Source of the DNA: Collinsella sp. TM10-22 | GTDB lineage: Bacteria > Actinomycetota > Coriobacteriia > Coriobacteriales > Coriobacteriaceae | DNA length: 64,000 nucleotides | Assembly (NCBI RefSeq): GCF_003466125.1 | Contig: NZ_QSOC01000001.1 | Location: 368,733-432,732, forward strand | Reading direction: 5' to 3' | Shown here: positions 26,880-35,813 of the stretch, piece after piece | Layout: the number at the start of each line of letters is the position of its first letter | Numbering within the stretch: the stretch's first letter is position 1 | The notes under the pieces: model-generated | The model's database searches: none | The model's input: only the letters and a program-made list of their open reading frames with translations | Told to the model about the DNA's origin: nothing | Position numbers and translations under genes: made by a program

Positions 26880-27986
26880 ATGGCGATTACCATCGATATC
26901 GACACTGCACGCCCCTACCAGGTACATGTTGGCACGTTTTTGCTGGAGCAGGCGGGACCGCTCGTGCGCGCCACTGCCGGCGGCACCAAGGCTGTCATCG
27001 TGACGGATACCAACGTAGGCCCGCTCTACCAGATGCCCGTTAAGCAGAGCCTGGAGGCATCAGGCTACGAAGTGAGTATCTGCACCTTCGAGGCCGGCGA
27101 GGCACACAAGCGCGCCGAGACCTACGTTGCCATTTTGGAGTTTGTGGCCGAGCACGAGCTTTCGCGCTCCGACGTGATCGTGGCACTCGGCGGCGGCGTC
27201 GTGGGCGACGTGGCGGGCTTTGTGGCCGCCACCTACATGCGCGGCTGCAAGTTTGTGCAGATCCCGACGAGTCTGCTCGCCATGGTGGATTCGTCGGTGG
27301 GCGGCAAGACCGCCATCGACCTGGCTGCCGGCAAGAACTTGGCCGGCGCCTTTTGGCAGCCGAGCGTGGTTATCGCCGACGTGGGGTGCCTGGCCACCCT
27401 CACGCCCGAGCAGTTCGCCGACGGCTGCGGCGAGGTCGTCAAGCATGCCGTGATCGCCGACCCGGAGCTTTTCGCCGAGCTGGAGAAGACCCCGCTCACG
27501 CTGGAGCTGCTCAACCGCGATGTGACCCGCGTAGCGCTCATCATCGCCCGCAATATCGACATCAAGCGCGCCGTGGTCGTCGCCGACGAGCGCGAAACAA
27601 ACCAGCGCAAGCTGCTCAACTTTGGACACAGCGCCGGACACGCCGTCGAGGCCTGCGAGCACTTTGAGCTCGGACACGGCAACTGCGTGTCGATCGGCAT
27701 GGGCATCATCACGCGCGCCGCGGCCCTGCACGGCGTTTGCGATGCTGCACTGCCCGGTCGTATTGAGGAACTCTGCGCCCGCCATGGCCTCAAGACCCGC
27801 TGCGACCTAGATGCCGACGCCGTCTTTGCCGAGGCGCTGCACGACAAGAAGCGCGCGGGCGACACCATCGACCTGGTGATTCCGCACGGCATTGGCCGCT
27901 GCAGCATCGACTGCACGCCGCTTTCCACTTTCCACGAACTCATTGCCGAGGGCCTCGGCCAGAAGGGAGACGCATCCGCATGCTAG
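26880..27986 (+). CDS. aroB: 3-dehydroquinate synthase
   Basis: 368 residues. It converts DAHP to 3-dehydroquinate using NAD and a divalent metal. Signature segments are ALGGGVVGDVAGFVAATYMRG, PTSLLAMVDSSVGGKTAID and the metal-binding LNFGHSAGHAVE. AAAGGA lies upstream of the ATG. It overlaps aroA by 7 bases at its 3' end. Confidence 0.96.
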   Translation: MAITIDIDTARPYQVHVGTFLLEQAGPLVRATAGGTKAVIVTDTNVGPLYQMPVKQSLEASGYEVSICTFEAGEAHKRAETYVAILEFVAEHELSRSDVIVALGGGVVGDVAGFVAATYMRGCKFVQIPTSLLAMVDSSVGGKTAIDLAAGKNLAGAFWQPSVVIADVGCLATLTPEQFADGCGEVVKHAVIADPELFAELEKTPLTLELLNRDVTRVALIIARNIDIKRAVVVADERETNQRKLLNFGHSAGHAVEACEHFELGHGNCVSIGMGIITRAAALHGVCDAALPGRIEELCARHGLKTRCDLDADAVFAEALHDKKRAGDTIDLVIPHGIGRCSIDCTPLSTFHELIAEGLGQKGDASAC

Positions 27987-29299
27987 CCCGCATCACCCCG
28001 TCCCCGCTCAAGGGCACCGTTCCCGCCATCGCGTCCAAGTCGATGGCACATCGCCTGATCATCTGCGCTGCGCTTGCCAACGGCGAGACACACGTCACCT
28101 GCAACACCACCTGCGCCGACATCGAGGCCACGGTGCGTTGCCTTACGGCGCTGGGCGCCCGCATCGAGACCGTCGAGGACGGCTTCCAGGTCCACCCCAC
28201 CATGAAGAGTGTTGAGTTTGGCCTGCTCAAAGCACTTGCGGGCGGCACGCTCGACTGCGGCGAAAGCGGCTCCACGCTCCGCTTTATGTTGCCCGTCGCC
28301 TGCGCGCTGGGCGCAGAAGCAACTTTTGTGGGTCAGGGACGCTTGGGCGCCCGCCCGCTGTCCCCGCTCTCGGACGAGATCATCGCCGCCGGATGCGACC
28401 TACAGGGTCTGGGCGGTTTTCCGCTCAAGACGAGCGGCCGCATGCGCCCGGGCACCTTTGTGCTTCCGGGCAACGTGAGCTCGCAGTATATCTCCGGCCT
28501 GCTGCTGGCGGCCCCGCTACTGGCCCAGCCCTCCTGTGTGCAGGTGACCGGCCTCATCGAGAGCCGCCCCTATATCAACCTGACCATCCAGGCCATGAAG
28601 GCCTTTGGCGTCGAGGTCAACGTCGAACGTATTCCGGCCAAGGACGGCCAGCCCGAGGTCACGAACTTCCGCGTGAGCAGCGGCTCGTACCGCACGCCCG
28701 GCAACGTGGCCGTCGAGGGCGACTGGTCCAACGCCGCCTTTTGGCTGTGCGCCGGTGCCATCGGATGCGACCCCATCACCGTCGAGGGCGTGTCGCTGAG
28801 CTCCGCACAGGGCGACCGCAACGTGCTTGCCGCGCTTTCGCGCTTTGGCGCCCGCATCGTGCGCTCCACCAACGCCGCCACCGTGCAGTCCGACAAGCTC
28901 GCCGGCTTTGAGATGAGTGCCCACGACATTCCGGACCTGGTGCCCGTTATCTCGGCCGTGGCCTCGCTGGCACAGGGCCGCACCTTTATCCGCGATTGCG
29001 CCCGCCTGCGCATCAAGGAATCCGACCGCCTAGTCACCACCACCCGCGAGCTCACCGCGCTGGGCGCGCAAGTGCGCATTGCCGGTGACGACCTCATCAT
29101 CAAGGGCGTCGATGCCTTCACCGGCGGCGAGGTCGATTCGCACAACGACCACCGCATCGCCATGATGGCCGCGATCGCCGCGAGCCGCGCCACCGGCGAG
29201 GTCGTGATCCACGGCGCCGAGGCCGTCAACAAGTCCTATCCCGATTTCTTCGACCACTACCGCCTGCTGGGCGGCAAGGTCACACTCGAGGAGGAATAG
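27980..29299 (+). CDS. aroA: 5-enolpyruvylshikimate-3-phosphate synthase
   Basis: 439 residues. It transfers enolpyruvate from PEP to shikimate 3-phosphate. Conserved parts are the N-terminal KSMAHRLIICAALANG, CGESGSTLRFMLPVA, GNVSSQYISGLLLAAP, and the C-terminal DHRIAMMAAIAA and KSYPDFF. It starts inside the aroB stop region and ends two bases before aroC, indicating one transcript. Confidence 0.96.
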   Translation: MLARITPSPLKGTVPAIASKSMAHRLIICAALANGETHVTCNTTCADIEATVRCLTALGARIETVEDGFQVHPTMKSVEFGLLKALAGGTLDCGESGSTLRFMLPVACALGAEATFVGQGRLGARPLSPLSDEIIAAGCDLQGLGGFPLKTSGRMRPGTFVLPGNVSSQYISGLLLAAPLLAQPSCVQVTGLIESRPYINLTIQAMKAFGVEVNVERIPAKDGQPEVTNFRVSSGSYRTPGNVAVEGDWSNAAFWLCAGAIGCDPITVEGVSLSSAQGDRNVLAALSRFGARIVRSTNAATVQSDKLAGFEMSAHDIPDLVPVISAVASLAQGRTFIRDCARLRIKESDRLVTTTRELTALGAQVRIAGDDLIIKGVDAFTGGEVDSHNDHRIAMMAAIAASRATGEVVIHGAEAVNKSYPDFFDHYRLLGGKVTLEEE

Positions 29300-29300
29300 C

Positions 29301-30398
29301 ATGTCCTCGACCTTTGGCAACGTCTTGCACTTAAGCATCTTCGGCCAGTCGCACTCCCCCGCCATCGGCTGCTCGCTCGATGGCATTCCGGCGGGCATCG
29401 CTGTGGACCAGGAGCAGTTGCAGGCCTTCCTCGACCGTCGTGCCCCCGGTCGCGACGAGACCGCGACCAAACGCCGCGAGGCCGACGCCGCGCATATCAT
29501 TGCCGGTGTGGTAGACGGGCACACCACCGGCGCACCTATCGCCGCGATTATCGAAAACACCAACACGCGCTCCAAGGACTATTCCGAGCTGCGCCGCAAA
29601 CCCCGTCCGGGACATGCCGATTTTCCGGCGCGCGTAAAGTATCACAACATGCACGACGTCGCCGGCGGCGGGCACTTCTCCGGCCGCCTGACGGCCCCCT
29701 TGTGCATCGCCGGCGGCATCGCGCTGCAGGCACTCGAGGCCCGCGGCATTCAGGTCATGGCGCACGCGGCGCAGATCGGCGGCATCTCCGACCTGCCCAT
29801 GGACGACATGGTCTATCGCGAGGCCGACCGCAAGGCGATCCTAACGAACGATCTGCCGTGCATTGACACCGCCGCAGCCGGCCGCATGCGCGAGGAGATC
29901 CTTGCCGCGCGCGACGAACTCGACAGCATCGGCGGCATCGTGGAGTGCGGCATTTACGGGCTTCCCGCGGGCATCGGCGACCCCATGTTCGACGGCATCG
30001 AGAACCGCATCGCGCAAATCGCGTTTGGCATTCCCGCCGTAAAGGGCGTGGAGTTTGGCATGGGCTTTGCGGTGGCCGCCATGCGCGGCAGCGAGAACAA
30101 CGATCCGTATCGCATCGATGCAGAGTCGGGCGAGATCGAGGTTGAATCCAACAACGCTGGAGGCATCCTAGGCGGCATTTCGACCGGCGCGCCTGTCATG
30201 TGGCGCATGGCCGTAAAGCCGACGCCCTCCATCGGTCGCGAGCAGCAGACCGTAGACATGGACGCCATGGAAAACGCCGAGCTCTCTGTCCACGGCCGTC
30301 ACGATCCCTGCATCGTCCCGCGCGCCGTCCCCGTAGCCGAAGCAGCAGCTGCCCTCGCGATTTGGGATGCCCTCCTCGAGGACGCCGCCCAGCGCTAA
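29301..30398 (+). CDS. aroC: Chorismate synthase
   Basis: 365 residues. It uses reduced FMN to remove phosphate from EPSP and give chorismate. Family motifs are FGQSHSPAIGCSLDGIPAG, RRKPRPGHADF, DVAGGGHFSGRLTAP and SNNAGGILGGISTG. It is the last gene before the palindromic element that separates it from pheA. Confidence 0.96.
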   Translation: MSSTFGNVLHLSIFGQSHSPAIGCSLDGIPAGIAVDQEQLQAFLDRRAPGRDETATKRREADAAHIIAGVVDGHTTGAPIAAIIENTNTRSKDYSELRRKPRPGHADFPARVKYHNMHDVAGGGHFSGRLTAPLCIAGGIALQALEARGIQVMAHAAQIGGISDLPMDDMVYREADRKAILTNDLPCIDTAAAGRMREEILAARDELDSIGGIVECGIYGLPAGIGDPMFDGIENRIAQIAFGIPAVKGVEFGMGFAVAAMRGSENNDPYRIDAESGEIEVESNNAGGILGGISTGAPVMWRMAVKPTPSIGREQQTVDMDAMENAELSVHGRHDPCIVPRAVPVAEAAAALAIWDALLEDAAQR

Positions 30399-30412
30399 TC
30401 CGCCCACCCCAA

Positions 30413-30544
30413 GGGTAGTTAATTTGGGACGGGGCTTTTTTAATTTGGGACGGGGCTTTTTTAGCTACCCCGGCAGTTAACGCGACGTTTTGGCCGATTT
30501 GCTGCCGGGGTAGCTAAAATAGCCCCGTCCCAAATTAACTACCC
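30413..30544. repeat. Palindromic intergenic repeat element (copy B) with tandem duplication
   Basis: Ends read GGGTAGTTAATTTGGGACGG inward on both strands. The left arm carries a direct duplication of about 21 bases (TAATTTGGGACGGGGCTTTT twice), absent from copy A. Its inner part has an additional CCGGCAG/CTGCCGG pair. It sits between aroC and pheA on the plus strand and may act as a terminator, processing site or inert repeat. Confidence 0.85.
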
Positions 30545-30572
30545 CAGGCAACGATTTACGAAAGGGGCCTCC

Positions 30573-31718
30573 ATGGACCTTGCTGACATCCGCCAGGCCA
30601 TCGATGGCATCGACACCACGCTCCTCAACAGCTTTGTCGAGCGTATGGACATTGCCACCGAGGTCGCCAAATCAAAGATCGAGATGGGCAAGGCCGTCTT
30701 TGACCCCGCCCGCGAGCGCTCCAAACTCAACAGCCTCGCCAGCCGCGCGCCCGAGCGCTACGAGGCGCAGACCATCACCCTGTTCCGTCTCCTCATGAGC
30801 ATGAGCAAGGCCGAGCAGCAGCGCTACATCAACGAGCTCAAGGGCATCACGGTGTCGCAAAAGGCCCATGCCACAGCCGCAGCCTTTAACACGCCCTTCC
30901 CTCAAACGGCCACCGTTGCCTGCCAGGGCGTCGAAGGCGCCTATAGCCAGATAGCCGCGTGCAAACTCTTCGACGTGCCCGATATTGCGTTCTTCGAGAC
31001 CTTCGAGGGAGTCATGCGCGCCGTGCGCGACGGCTTCTGCGAATTTGGCGTGCTGCCCATCGAGAACTCCACCGCTGGCTCGGTCAACGCTGTCTACGAC
31101 CTGCTCGCCCAGTTCGACTTCCATATCGTGCGCTCGCTGCGTCTCAAGATCGACCACAACCTGCTCGTCAAACCCGGCACCAAGCTCGCCGACGTGCACG
31201 AGGTCTATAGCCACGGCCAGGCTATCGCCCAGTGCGCCGGCTTTATCGAGGCGCACGACCTGCACGCCACCAAATACCCCAACACGGCCATGTCGGCCGA
31301 GATGGTCGCCAGCTCCGAGCGCACCGATGTTGCCGCCATCGCATCGCGCAGCTGCGCGGCACTCTATGGCCTGGAGGTGCTGGAGCCCAACATCCAGGAC
31401 TCGGACAACAACTACACGCGCTTTGTCGTCATCAGCCGCGAGCCGCGCGTCTATCCCGGCGCCAACCGCACCTCGCTCATGATTACCACGGCCAACGAGC
31501 CGGGCGCCCTCTACCGCGTGCTCGAGCGCTTCTATGCGCTCAACATCAACCTCATCAAGCTCGAGAGCCGCCCCATCCCCGGGCACGACTTTGAGTTTAT
31601 GTTCTACTTTGACCTGGACTGCCCCTTTGGCAGTAAGGCCCTCGACGACTTGCTCGACTCCATCGACGACGTATGCGAGAGCTTCACCTACTTTGGCAGC
31701 TACACGGAGGTGCTCTAG
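30573..31718 (+). CDS. pheA: Bifunctional chorismate mutase / prephenate dehydratase
   Basis: 381 residues, three domains in order. The first is an AroQ-type chorismate mutase (about 1-90, DLADIRQAIDGIDTTLLNSF, RSKLNSLASRAPERYE). The second is a prephenate dehydratase (about 112-285, CQGVEGAYSQIAACKLF, PIENSTAGSVNAVYDLL, NNYTRFVVIS). The third is an ACT domain (about 298-375) with the ESRP phenylalanine-binding motif. It yields phenylpyruvate and is expected to be feedback-inhibited by Phe. The stop is contiguous with the next gene's ATG. Confidence 0.95.
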   Translation: MDLADIRQAIDGIDTTLLNSFVERMDIATEVAKSKIEMGKAVFDPARERSKLNSLASRAPERYEAQTITLFRLLMSMSKAEQQRYINELKGITVSQKAHATAAAFNTPFPQTATVACQGVEGAYSQIAACKLFDVPDIAFFETFEGVMRAVRDGFCEFGVLPIENSTAGSVNAVYDLLAQFDFHIVRSLRLKIDHNLLVKPGTKLADVHEVYSHGQAIAQCAGFIEAHDLHATKYPNTAMSAEMVASSERTDVAAIASRSCAALYGLEVLEPNIQDSDNNYTRFVVISREPRVYPGANRTSLMITTANEPGALYRVLERFYALNINLIKLESRPIPGHDFEFMFYFDLDCPFGSKALDDLLDSIDDVCESFTYFGSYTEVL

Positions 31719-32969
31719 ATGACCGATACCGCCGCAGCCCGTCCCTACGGCGTTCTGGGCCGTGTGCTGGGCCACAGCTATACCCCGACCATCTACAAGG
31801 AGCTCGCGGGGCTGGAGTACGTGCGCTTTGAGCGCGAGCCCGAGGAACTTGAGACTTTTATGACGGGCGACGAATGGGAGGGCACCAACGTGACCATCCC
31901 ATACAAGCGCGCCGTCATGGAATACCTGGACGAGCTGAGTCCGTTGGCCGAGCGCATGGGCAACGTCAACACCATCACACGTCTGCCTGACGGCCGCCTG
32001 CGTGGCGACAACACCGACTACTTTGGTTTTCAGTGCCTGGTCGAGGAATTGGGCGTAGAGGTTTCCGGCAAGAAGGTCCTCGTGCTTGGCGCCACCGGTG
32101 GTGCCGGCACCACGGCAAGCATGGTGCTGGGAGATCTGGGCGCCACCGTGGTGCCCGTGGGCCGCACAAGCGAGGTCAACTACGGCAACATCGCGCAGCA
32201 ATCCGATGCCACGCTACTCGTTAACTGCACGCCCGCCGGCATGTTCCCCCACTGCCCCGACGCTCCCTGCACGCTCGAAGGGCTTGACGCGCTCGAGGGC
32301 GTCATCGACATTGTCTACAACCCCGCCCGCACGGGACTCATGCTCGAGACCGAGCGCCGCGGCATCCCCTGCATCGGTGGCCTGCTGATGCTCGTGGCCC
32401 AAGCGGCACAGACCGTCGAGCGCTATACCGGCCAAGTCACCCCGCGCAAGCGCATCTTGGACGTAACGGAGCGTCTGTCCCGCCGCGAGCAAAACATTGC
32501 CCTGATCGGCATGCCGGGTTCGGGCAAGACCCGCGTGGGTGAGCAGATCGCCCAGCTCACGGGCCGCGAGCACATCGACCTCGATCGCGCCCTCGAGGAA
32601 CGTCTGGGCATGCCCTGTGCCGACTTTATCGTCGAGCGCGGCGAGGTGGCCTTCCGCGAGCAGGAGACGGCGGCGCTGTCCGACATCTCCAAGCGCAGCG
32701 GCCTGGTGCTCTCAACCGGCGGCGGCGTGGTCACGCGCGACGAGAATTACCCGCTGCTGCACCAAAACAGCCAGGTCGTGATGCTCAACCGCAAGCTCGA
32801 CGAGCTCGCCCACAAGGGCCGCCCTATCACCGCGCGCGACGGCATCGACAAGCTCGCCCAGCAGCGCATGCCACGCTACCGCGCCTGGGCCGACTACATC
32901 ATCGACTCACGCGACTGCGCCGCCAACACCGCCCAAGCCCTCCTCGACACCCTCCCACCCGCTCTCTAA
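31719..32969 (+). CDS. aroE-aroK: Fused shikimate dehydrogenase - shikimate kinase
   Basis: 416 residues. The AroE part (about 1-245) has NVTIPYK with the catalytic Lys63, the substrate-binding Asp100 in GDNTDYFGF, the NADP motif LGATGGAGTT and the C-terminal GLLMLVAQA. The AroK part (about 259-416) has Walker A GMPGSGKT (264-271), the DLD shikimate/Mg site and STGGG. One chain would therefore catalyse two successive pathway steps. The two halves join through a short charged linker with no sign of a frameshift. The ATG directly follows the pheA stop. Confidence 0.94.
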   Translation: MTDTAAARPYGVLGRVLGHSYTPTIYKELAGLEYVRFEREPEELETFMTGDEWEGTNVTIPYKRAVMEYLDELSPLAERMGNVNTITRLPDGRLRGDNTDYFGFQCLVEELGVEVSGKKVLVLGATGGAGTTASMVLGDLGATVVPVGRTSEVNYGNIAQQSDATLLVNCTPAGMFPHCPDAPCTLEGLDALEGVIDIVYNPARTGLMLETERRGIPCIGGLLMLVAQAAQTVERYTGQVTPRKRILDVTERLSRREQNIALIGMPGSGKTRVGEQIAQLTGREHIDLDRALEERLGMPCADFIVERGEVAFREQETAALSDISKRSGLVLSTGGGVVTRDENYPLLHQNSQVVMLNRKLDELAHKGRPITARDGIDKLAQQRMPRYRAWADYIIDSRDCAANTAQALLDTLPPAL

Positions 32970-32974
32970 CAAAT

Positions 32975-33011
32975 ACCACCACAAAGGGGCAGGCACCTTT
33001 GTGGTGGTTTT
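32975..33011 (+). terminator. Hairpin terminator between aroEK and aroQ
   Basis: ACCACCACAAAGG and CCTTTGTGGTGGT form a perfect 13-bp stem with an 8-base loop followed by TTTT. It lies 5 bases after the aroEK stop and just before the aroQ ribosome site, so aroQ expression would depend on read-through or a separate promoter. Confidence 0.75.
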
Positions 33012-33032
33012 CCAATCGCAAAGGAAGCAACC

Positions 33033-33467
33033 ATGAAAGCACTCGTCATCAACGGCCCCAACCTCAACATGCTCGGCATTCGCGAGCCGGGCATCTATGG
33101 CAGCGACAACTACGACCGCTTAGTGCAGATCTGCCAGGAAGCGGGCACCGCACAGGGCTTCGACGAGGTCGAGGTCTTCCAGTCTAACCACGAGGGCGGC
33201 ATCGTCGACAAGATCCAGGAGGCCTATAGCAAGGTCGACGGCATCGTCATCAACCCGGCGGCCTACACGCACACGAGCGTGGCGATCCTCGACGCCCTCA
33301 AGGCCGTCGCCATCCCTGCCATCGAGGTACACATCAGCGCCGTAGAGACACGCGAGGACTTCCGCCAGGTGAGCTATGCACGCCTGGCCTGCTTCGCCAC
33401 CATCACCGGCGAAGGCCTCCAAGGCTACGCCCACGCGTTGGAGCTGCTGAAAGAGCGTCTAGCCTAG
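33033..33467 (+). CDS. aroQ: 3-dehydroquinate dehydratase, type II
   Basis: 144 residues. It dehydrates 3-dehydroquinate to 3-dehydroshikimate. Type II features are INGPNLNMLGIREPGIYG (with the mobile-loop Arg and catalytic Tyr), NHEGGIVDKI, INPAAYTHTSVAI and VHISAVETREDF with the catalytic His. The usual Ser-Asn after that His is Ser-Ala here, a departure from the commonest consensus. AAGGAAGC precedes the ATG. It completes the shikimate pathway in this cluster. Confidence 0.94.
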   Translation: MKALVINGPNLNMLGIREPGIYGSDNYDRLVQICQEAGTAQGFDEVEVFQSNHEGGIVDKIQEAYSKVDGIVINPAAYTHTSVAILDALKAVAIPAIEVHISAVETREDFRQVSYARLACFATITGEGLQGYAHALELLKERLA

Positions 33468-33535
33468 GAAAAAGCAAACAAAGCGACAGGATCGAGCGTA
33501 TTGGTCTTCCGTCCGCCAAGGTAACATCCATAAGT

Positions 33536-33578
33536 AAAACGCGCGTCCGCAGCACACATTCTGTGGACGCGCGTTTTT
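33536..33578 (+). terminator. Terminator after aroQ
   Basis: AAAACGCGCGTCCGCAG pairs with CTGTGGACGCGCGTTTTT around an 8-base loop and is followed by TCTT. It marks the right end of the aromatic cluster. Confidence 0.85.
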
Positions 33579-33689
33579 CTTGTACGAACCCCATCAAACG
33601 CAAACTGACAACATACCAGCTTTACAACCATCTATTTAGTATTAATATGGTAGGTATCCTATACGTTCCGGTATCTGAAAGGAACAAAG

Positions 33690-34493
33690 ATGCCTCCAAA
33701 GACGATCCAAGTTAGTGAAAATCTGGCATACCAAATCAAAACAAGGAGAGCAGAACTGGGTCTTAGCATCGAAGAAGCAGCTTCCAGAGCCGGTATCGGG
33801 GCAAAAACATGGGGTAAGTATGAGAGCGGCCAATCCATTCGAAGCGACAAGGCAACAGCTGTATGCAAAGTCCTGAAATGGAAAAACTTCCCCGATGATT
33901 CTGCAGCAGAGACTGTTAATGAGGACACAACAAAGGAATCGCTGGCAATCGATTCGTCTCATGCCGCCTGGTCCCAATTCTTAAAAGACGAATACGGTTA
34001 TAAAGGTGCAGCGTCCTTCGCCTTTGGCACCGATATTCTGCTTGACTATATTAATCAAGATCTTGAGGACCTTTCTCATCTTCCAAAAGGGACTCATGTT
34101 GGACAACTCCCCGATAGCTGGATAATTGACTTACTTCCATCTCAATACCTGATGAAGTACGACTATGACTTTCTGTTCAGGTTGCGAGCAGATCTGATTA
34201 GATATCGCCTGAGAGCAAAACACGGACATGACTTAATGGCTCACACCGTTGCACAAGAATTACTTGTAAGGCTGATCCGAGACGCGTCATTCGAACTCGT
34301 TTCCGACTGGGAATCCAATGAGACCGATCTCGATGCAAACGGCTATCCAAGAGATTTAGGTTGGGATCAATGGCCCGAAGATATCTGCGGGGACGATGAT
34401 TTCAGATTCTTCATTGACGACGACAAATGGACGGAAAAAAATGATTCCTACTCATTCGAAAACTGGTTCGAACCCCAGTTTTATCTAAGTTAA
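33690..34493 (+). CDS. XRE-family helix-turn-helix regulator with unknown C-terminal domain
   Basis: 267 residues. An XRE-type HTH occupies about 10-60 (IKTRRAELGLSIEEAASRAGI, KTWGKYESGQSI). The C-terminal 180 residues (SSHAAWSQFLKDEYGY, RADLIRYRLRAKHGHDLMAH, WDQWPEDICGDDDFRFFIDDD) are acidic and not recognised. The gene is markedly AT-richer than the upstream aromatic genes and opens the accessory island. AAAGGA precedes the ATG. It stands alone between terminators, so its targets cannot be read from context; it may be an orphan of a larger acquired element. Confidence 0.75.
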   Translation: MPPKTIQVSENLAYQIKTRRAELGLSIEEAASRAGIGAKTWGKYESGQSIRSDKATAVCKVLKWKNFPDDSAAETVNEDTTKESLAIDSSHAAWSQFLKDEYGYKGAASFAFGTDILLDYINQDLEDLSHLPKGTHVGQLPDSWIIDLLPSQYLMKYDYDFLFRLRADLIRYRLRAKHGHDLMAHTVAQELLVRLIRDASFELVSDWESNETDLDANGYPRDLGWDQWPEDICGDDDFRFFIDDDKWTEKNDSYSFENWFEPQFYLS

Positions 34494-34586
34494 CCAGGTG
34501 GAAAAGTGCGAGATCAGACGTAAAATCAAGCAATCGAGTCAAAGCCCAGCACGAATTCGCACCTCGAAACCCTTTCATAATAGCGA

Positions 34587-34620
34587 GAGGCGGCTCTCAA
34601 AAAGACCGCCTCCCGCTTTT
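34587..34620 (+). terminator. Terminator between the HTH gene and the convergent acyltransferase gene
   Basis: GAGGCGG pairs with CCGCCTC across a 12-base loop and is followed by CCGCTTTT. It lies just before the 3' end of the minus-strand acyltransferase gene. Confidence 0.65.
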
Positions 34621-34622
34621 AA

Positions 34623-35609
34623 TTACGCCTTCTTGATGACGTACGCCAACCCTATGTCGCACCCGCAGCGCACAATCGACGCAAGGAGCCATGGCACTGG
34701 CAACGCCATAAGCAACGGCATGGTCTGCCAGGGGATAAACCAATCGACCGTGTGGATTGCAAAGATGGCAAGACTGGCCTGTCCGCAGAACACGAGCGCT
34801 TGTTCAAAGGACCCCAAAACCGGCACGTCTTTCAACTTCTCCAGCGCCATGGAAACCCAGCACACGCAATAGCTGCCGGCAAGAGCGGCAACTGTCGCAA
34901 CCACAAACCCATCCACGCGGCGGCTCGAAAGCTCAAGCCCACTCAGCGCGGCAAGGACAAGCCAAGCGACACCGGCTCCAATAAACAGCAAGGCCTTGCT
35001 CACGCTCGTCTCGAGCCCCCTTTGGCGCGCCGTATAGCCAATCCACATCAGCAAGACGATGTAGCAGCTCAGATCCAAATCGAGCGGCAGGTAAACACCA
35101 AAATAGCGAGACACGCTCAAACCGCAAAAGGCAATCGCGGCACAGACAACGCCCTGCCAAACAACCCCAATCCCGCCGCGATCAAACAACCGCACAAGCG
35201 CATTAAACAGCAGGCGCGACGTAAACAGCGCCGCCAAAAACCATGCCATGCCAACGGCAGCGACACCAAGCCCAGGCACATCAACGCCCGAAGCAAACAC
35301 AAGCGTCTTAAGCCCCGCAACCAGCGTACCGCTCGTCAAAGGAGCGCCGCTCATCAAGAACGTCGGCACCTGCCACGCCAGTGCAAGAACCACATACGGC
35401 ACCAGCAGGCGCGACACCGAACCACTCAGCAGCTCGCGCCACGGCTTCGGCCTAAACGTATACCCGGCAAGAATAAAGAACACCGGCATATGAAACGAGA
35501 AGATCGCGTGCCGCAAGGGAGAGGGATTTGGGACGGTGTGCCCCACAATGACCAGAATAATTGCAATTCCCTTCGCAATATCGATCCAGTCGAGCCTTTT
35601 GCTTCCCAT
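34623..35609 (-). CDS. Acyltransferase family 3 membrane protein
   Basis: 328 residues with about ten membrane helices. The N-terminal signature is RLDWIDIAKGIAIILVIVGH (catalytic His) followed by FSFHMPVFFILAGYTF. Proteins of this family acetylate or succinylate cell-surface polysaccharides. The ATG at 35609 is preferred over a start nine codons upstream, because the family begins with this motif. Its location beside polysaccharide exporter genes suggests decoration of the exported glycan. Confidence 0.85.
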   Translation of the reverse strand: MGSKRLDWIDIAKGIAIILVIVGHTVPNPSPLRHAIFSFHMPVFFILAGYTFRPKPWRELLSGSVSRLLVPYVVLALAWQVPTFLMSGAPLTSGTLVAGLKTLVFASGVDVPGLGVAAVGMAWFLAALFTSRLLFNALVRLFDRGGIGVVWQGVVCAAIAFCGLSVSRYFGVYLPLDLDLSCYIVLLMWIGYTARQRGLETSVSKALLFIGAGVAWLVLAALSGLELSSRRVDGFVVATVAALAGSYCVCWVSMALEKLKDVPVLGSFEQALVFCGQASLAIFAIHTVDWFIPWQTMPLLMALPVPWLLASIVRCGCDIGLAYVIKKA

Positions 35610-35642
35610 TGCGAACCCTTCAAAACCGCAGCACACAAGATG

Positions 35643-35674
35643 AAAAAAGCCCAGACCACCAAGCGGTCTGGGCT
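35643..35674 (-). terminator. Terminator of tRNA-Arg(TCT)
   Basis: AGCCCAGACC and GGTCTGGGCT form a 10-bp stem followed on the minus strand by TTTTTT, about 10 bases past the tRNA. Confidence 0.85.
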
Positions 35675-35684
35675 TAATAAACGA

Positions 35685-35761
35685 TGGTGCTCCATGGCGG
35701 ATTCGAACCGTCGACCTTGGGATTAGAAGTCCCCTGCTCTATCCAACTGAGCTAATGGAGC
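35685..35761 (-). tRNA. tRNA-Arg (anticodon TCT)
   Basis: Minus-strand cloverleaf: acceptor GCTCCAT/ATGGAGC, D arm AGCTCAGTTGGATAGAGC, anticodon loop CTTCTAA (anticodon TCT), T loop GGTTCGAATCC, discriminator A and encoded CCA. It reads AGA/AGG codons. It lies inside the surface-polysaccharide region. No second copy of its 3' end, as an attachment site would give, was noticed. Confidence 0.95.
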
Positions 35762-35813
35762 AAATAACCGCACGCCCAGCCAAACAATTCGGCCAAGCGT
35801 AAGTAATTATAAC

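Noticed and set aside
30672..32201. A 509-codon minus-strand frame across pheA and aroE
   Set aside because: It spans two clearly identified plus-strand genes and their junction; low-complexity His/Val/Gly-rich translation typical of antisense of GC-rich genes.
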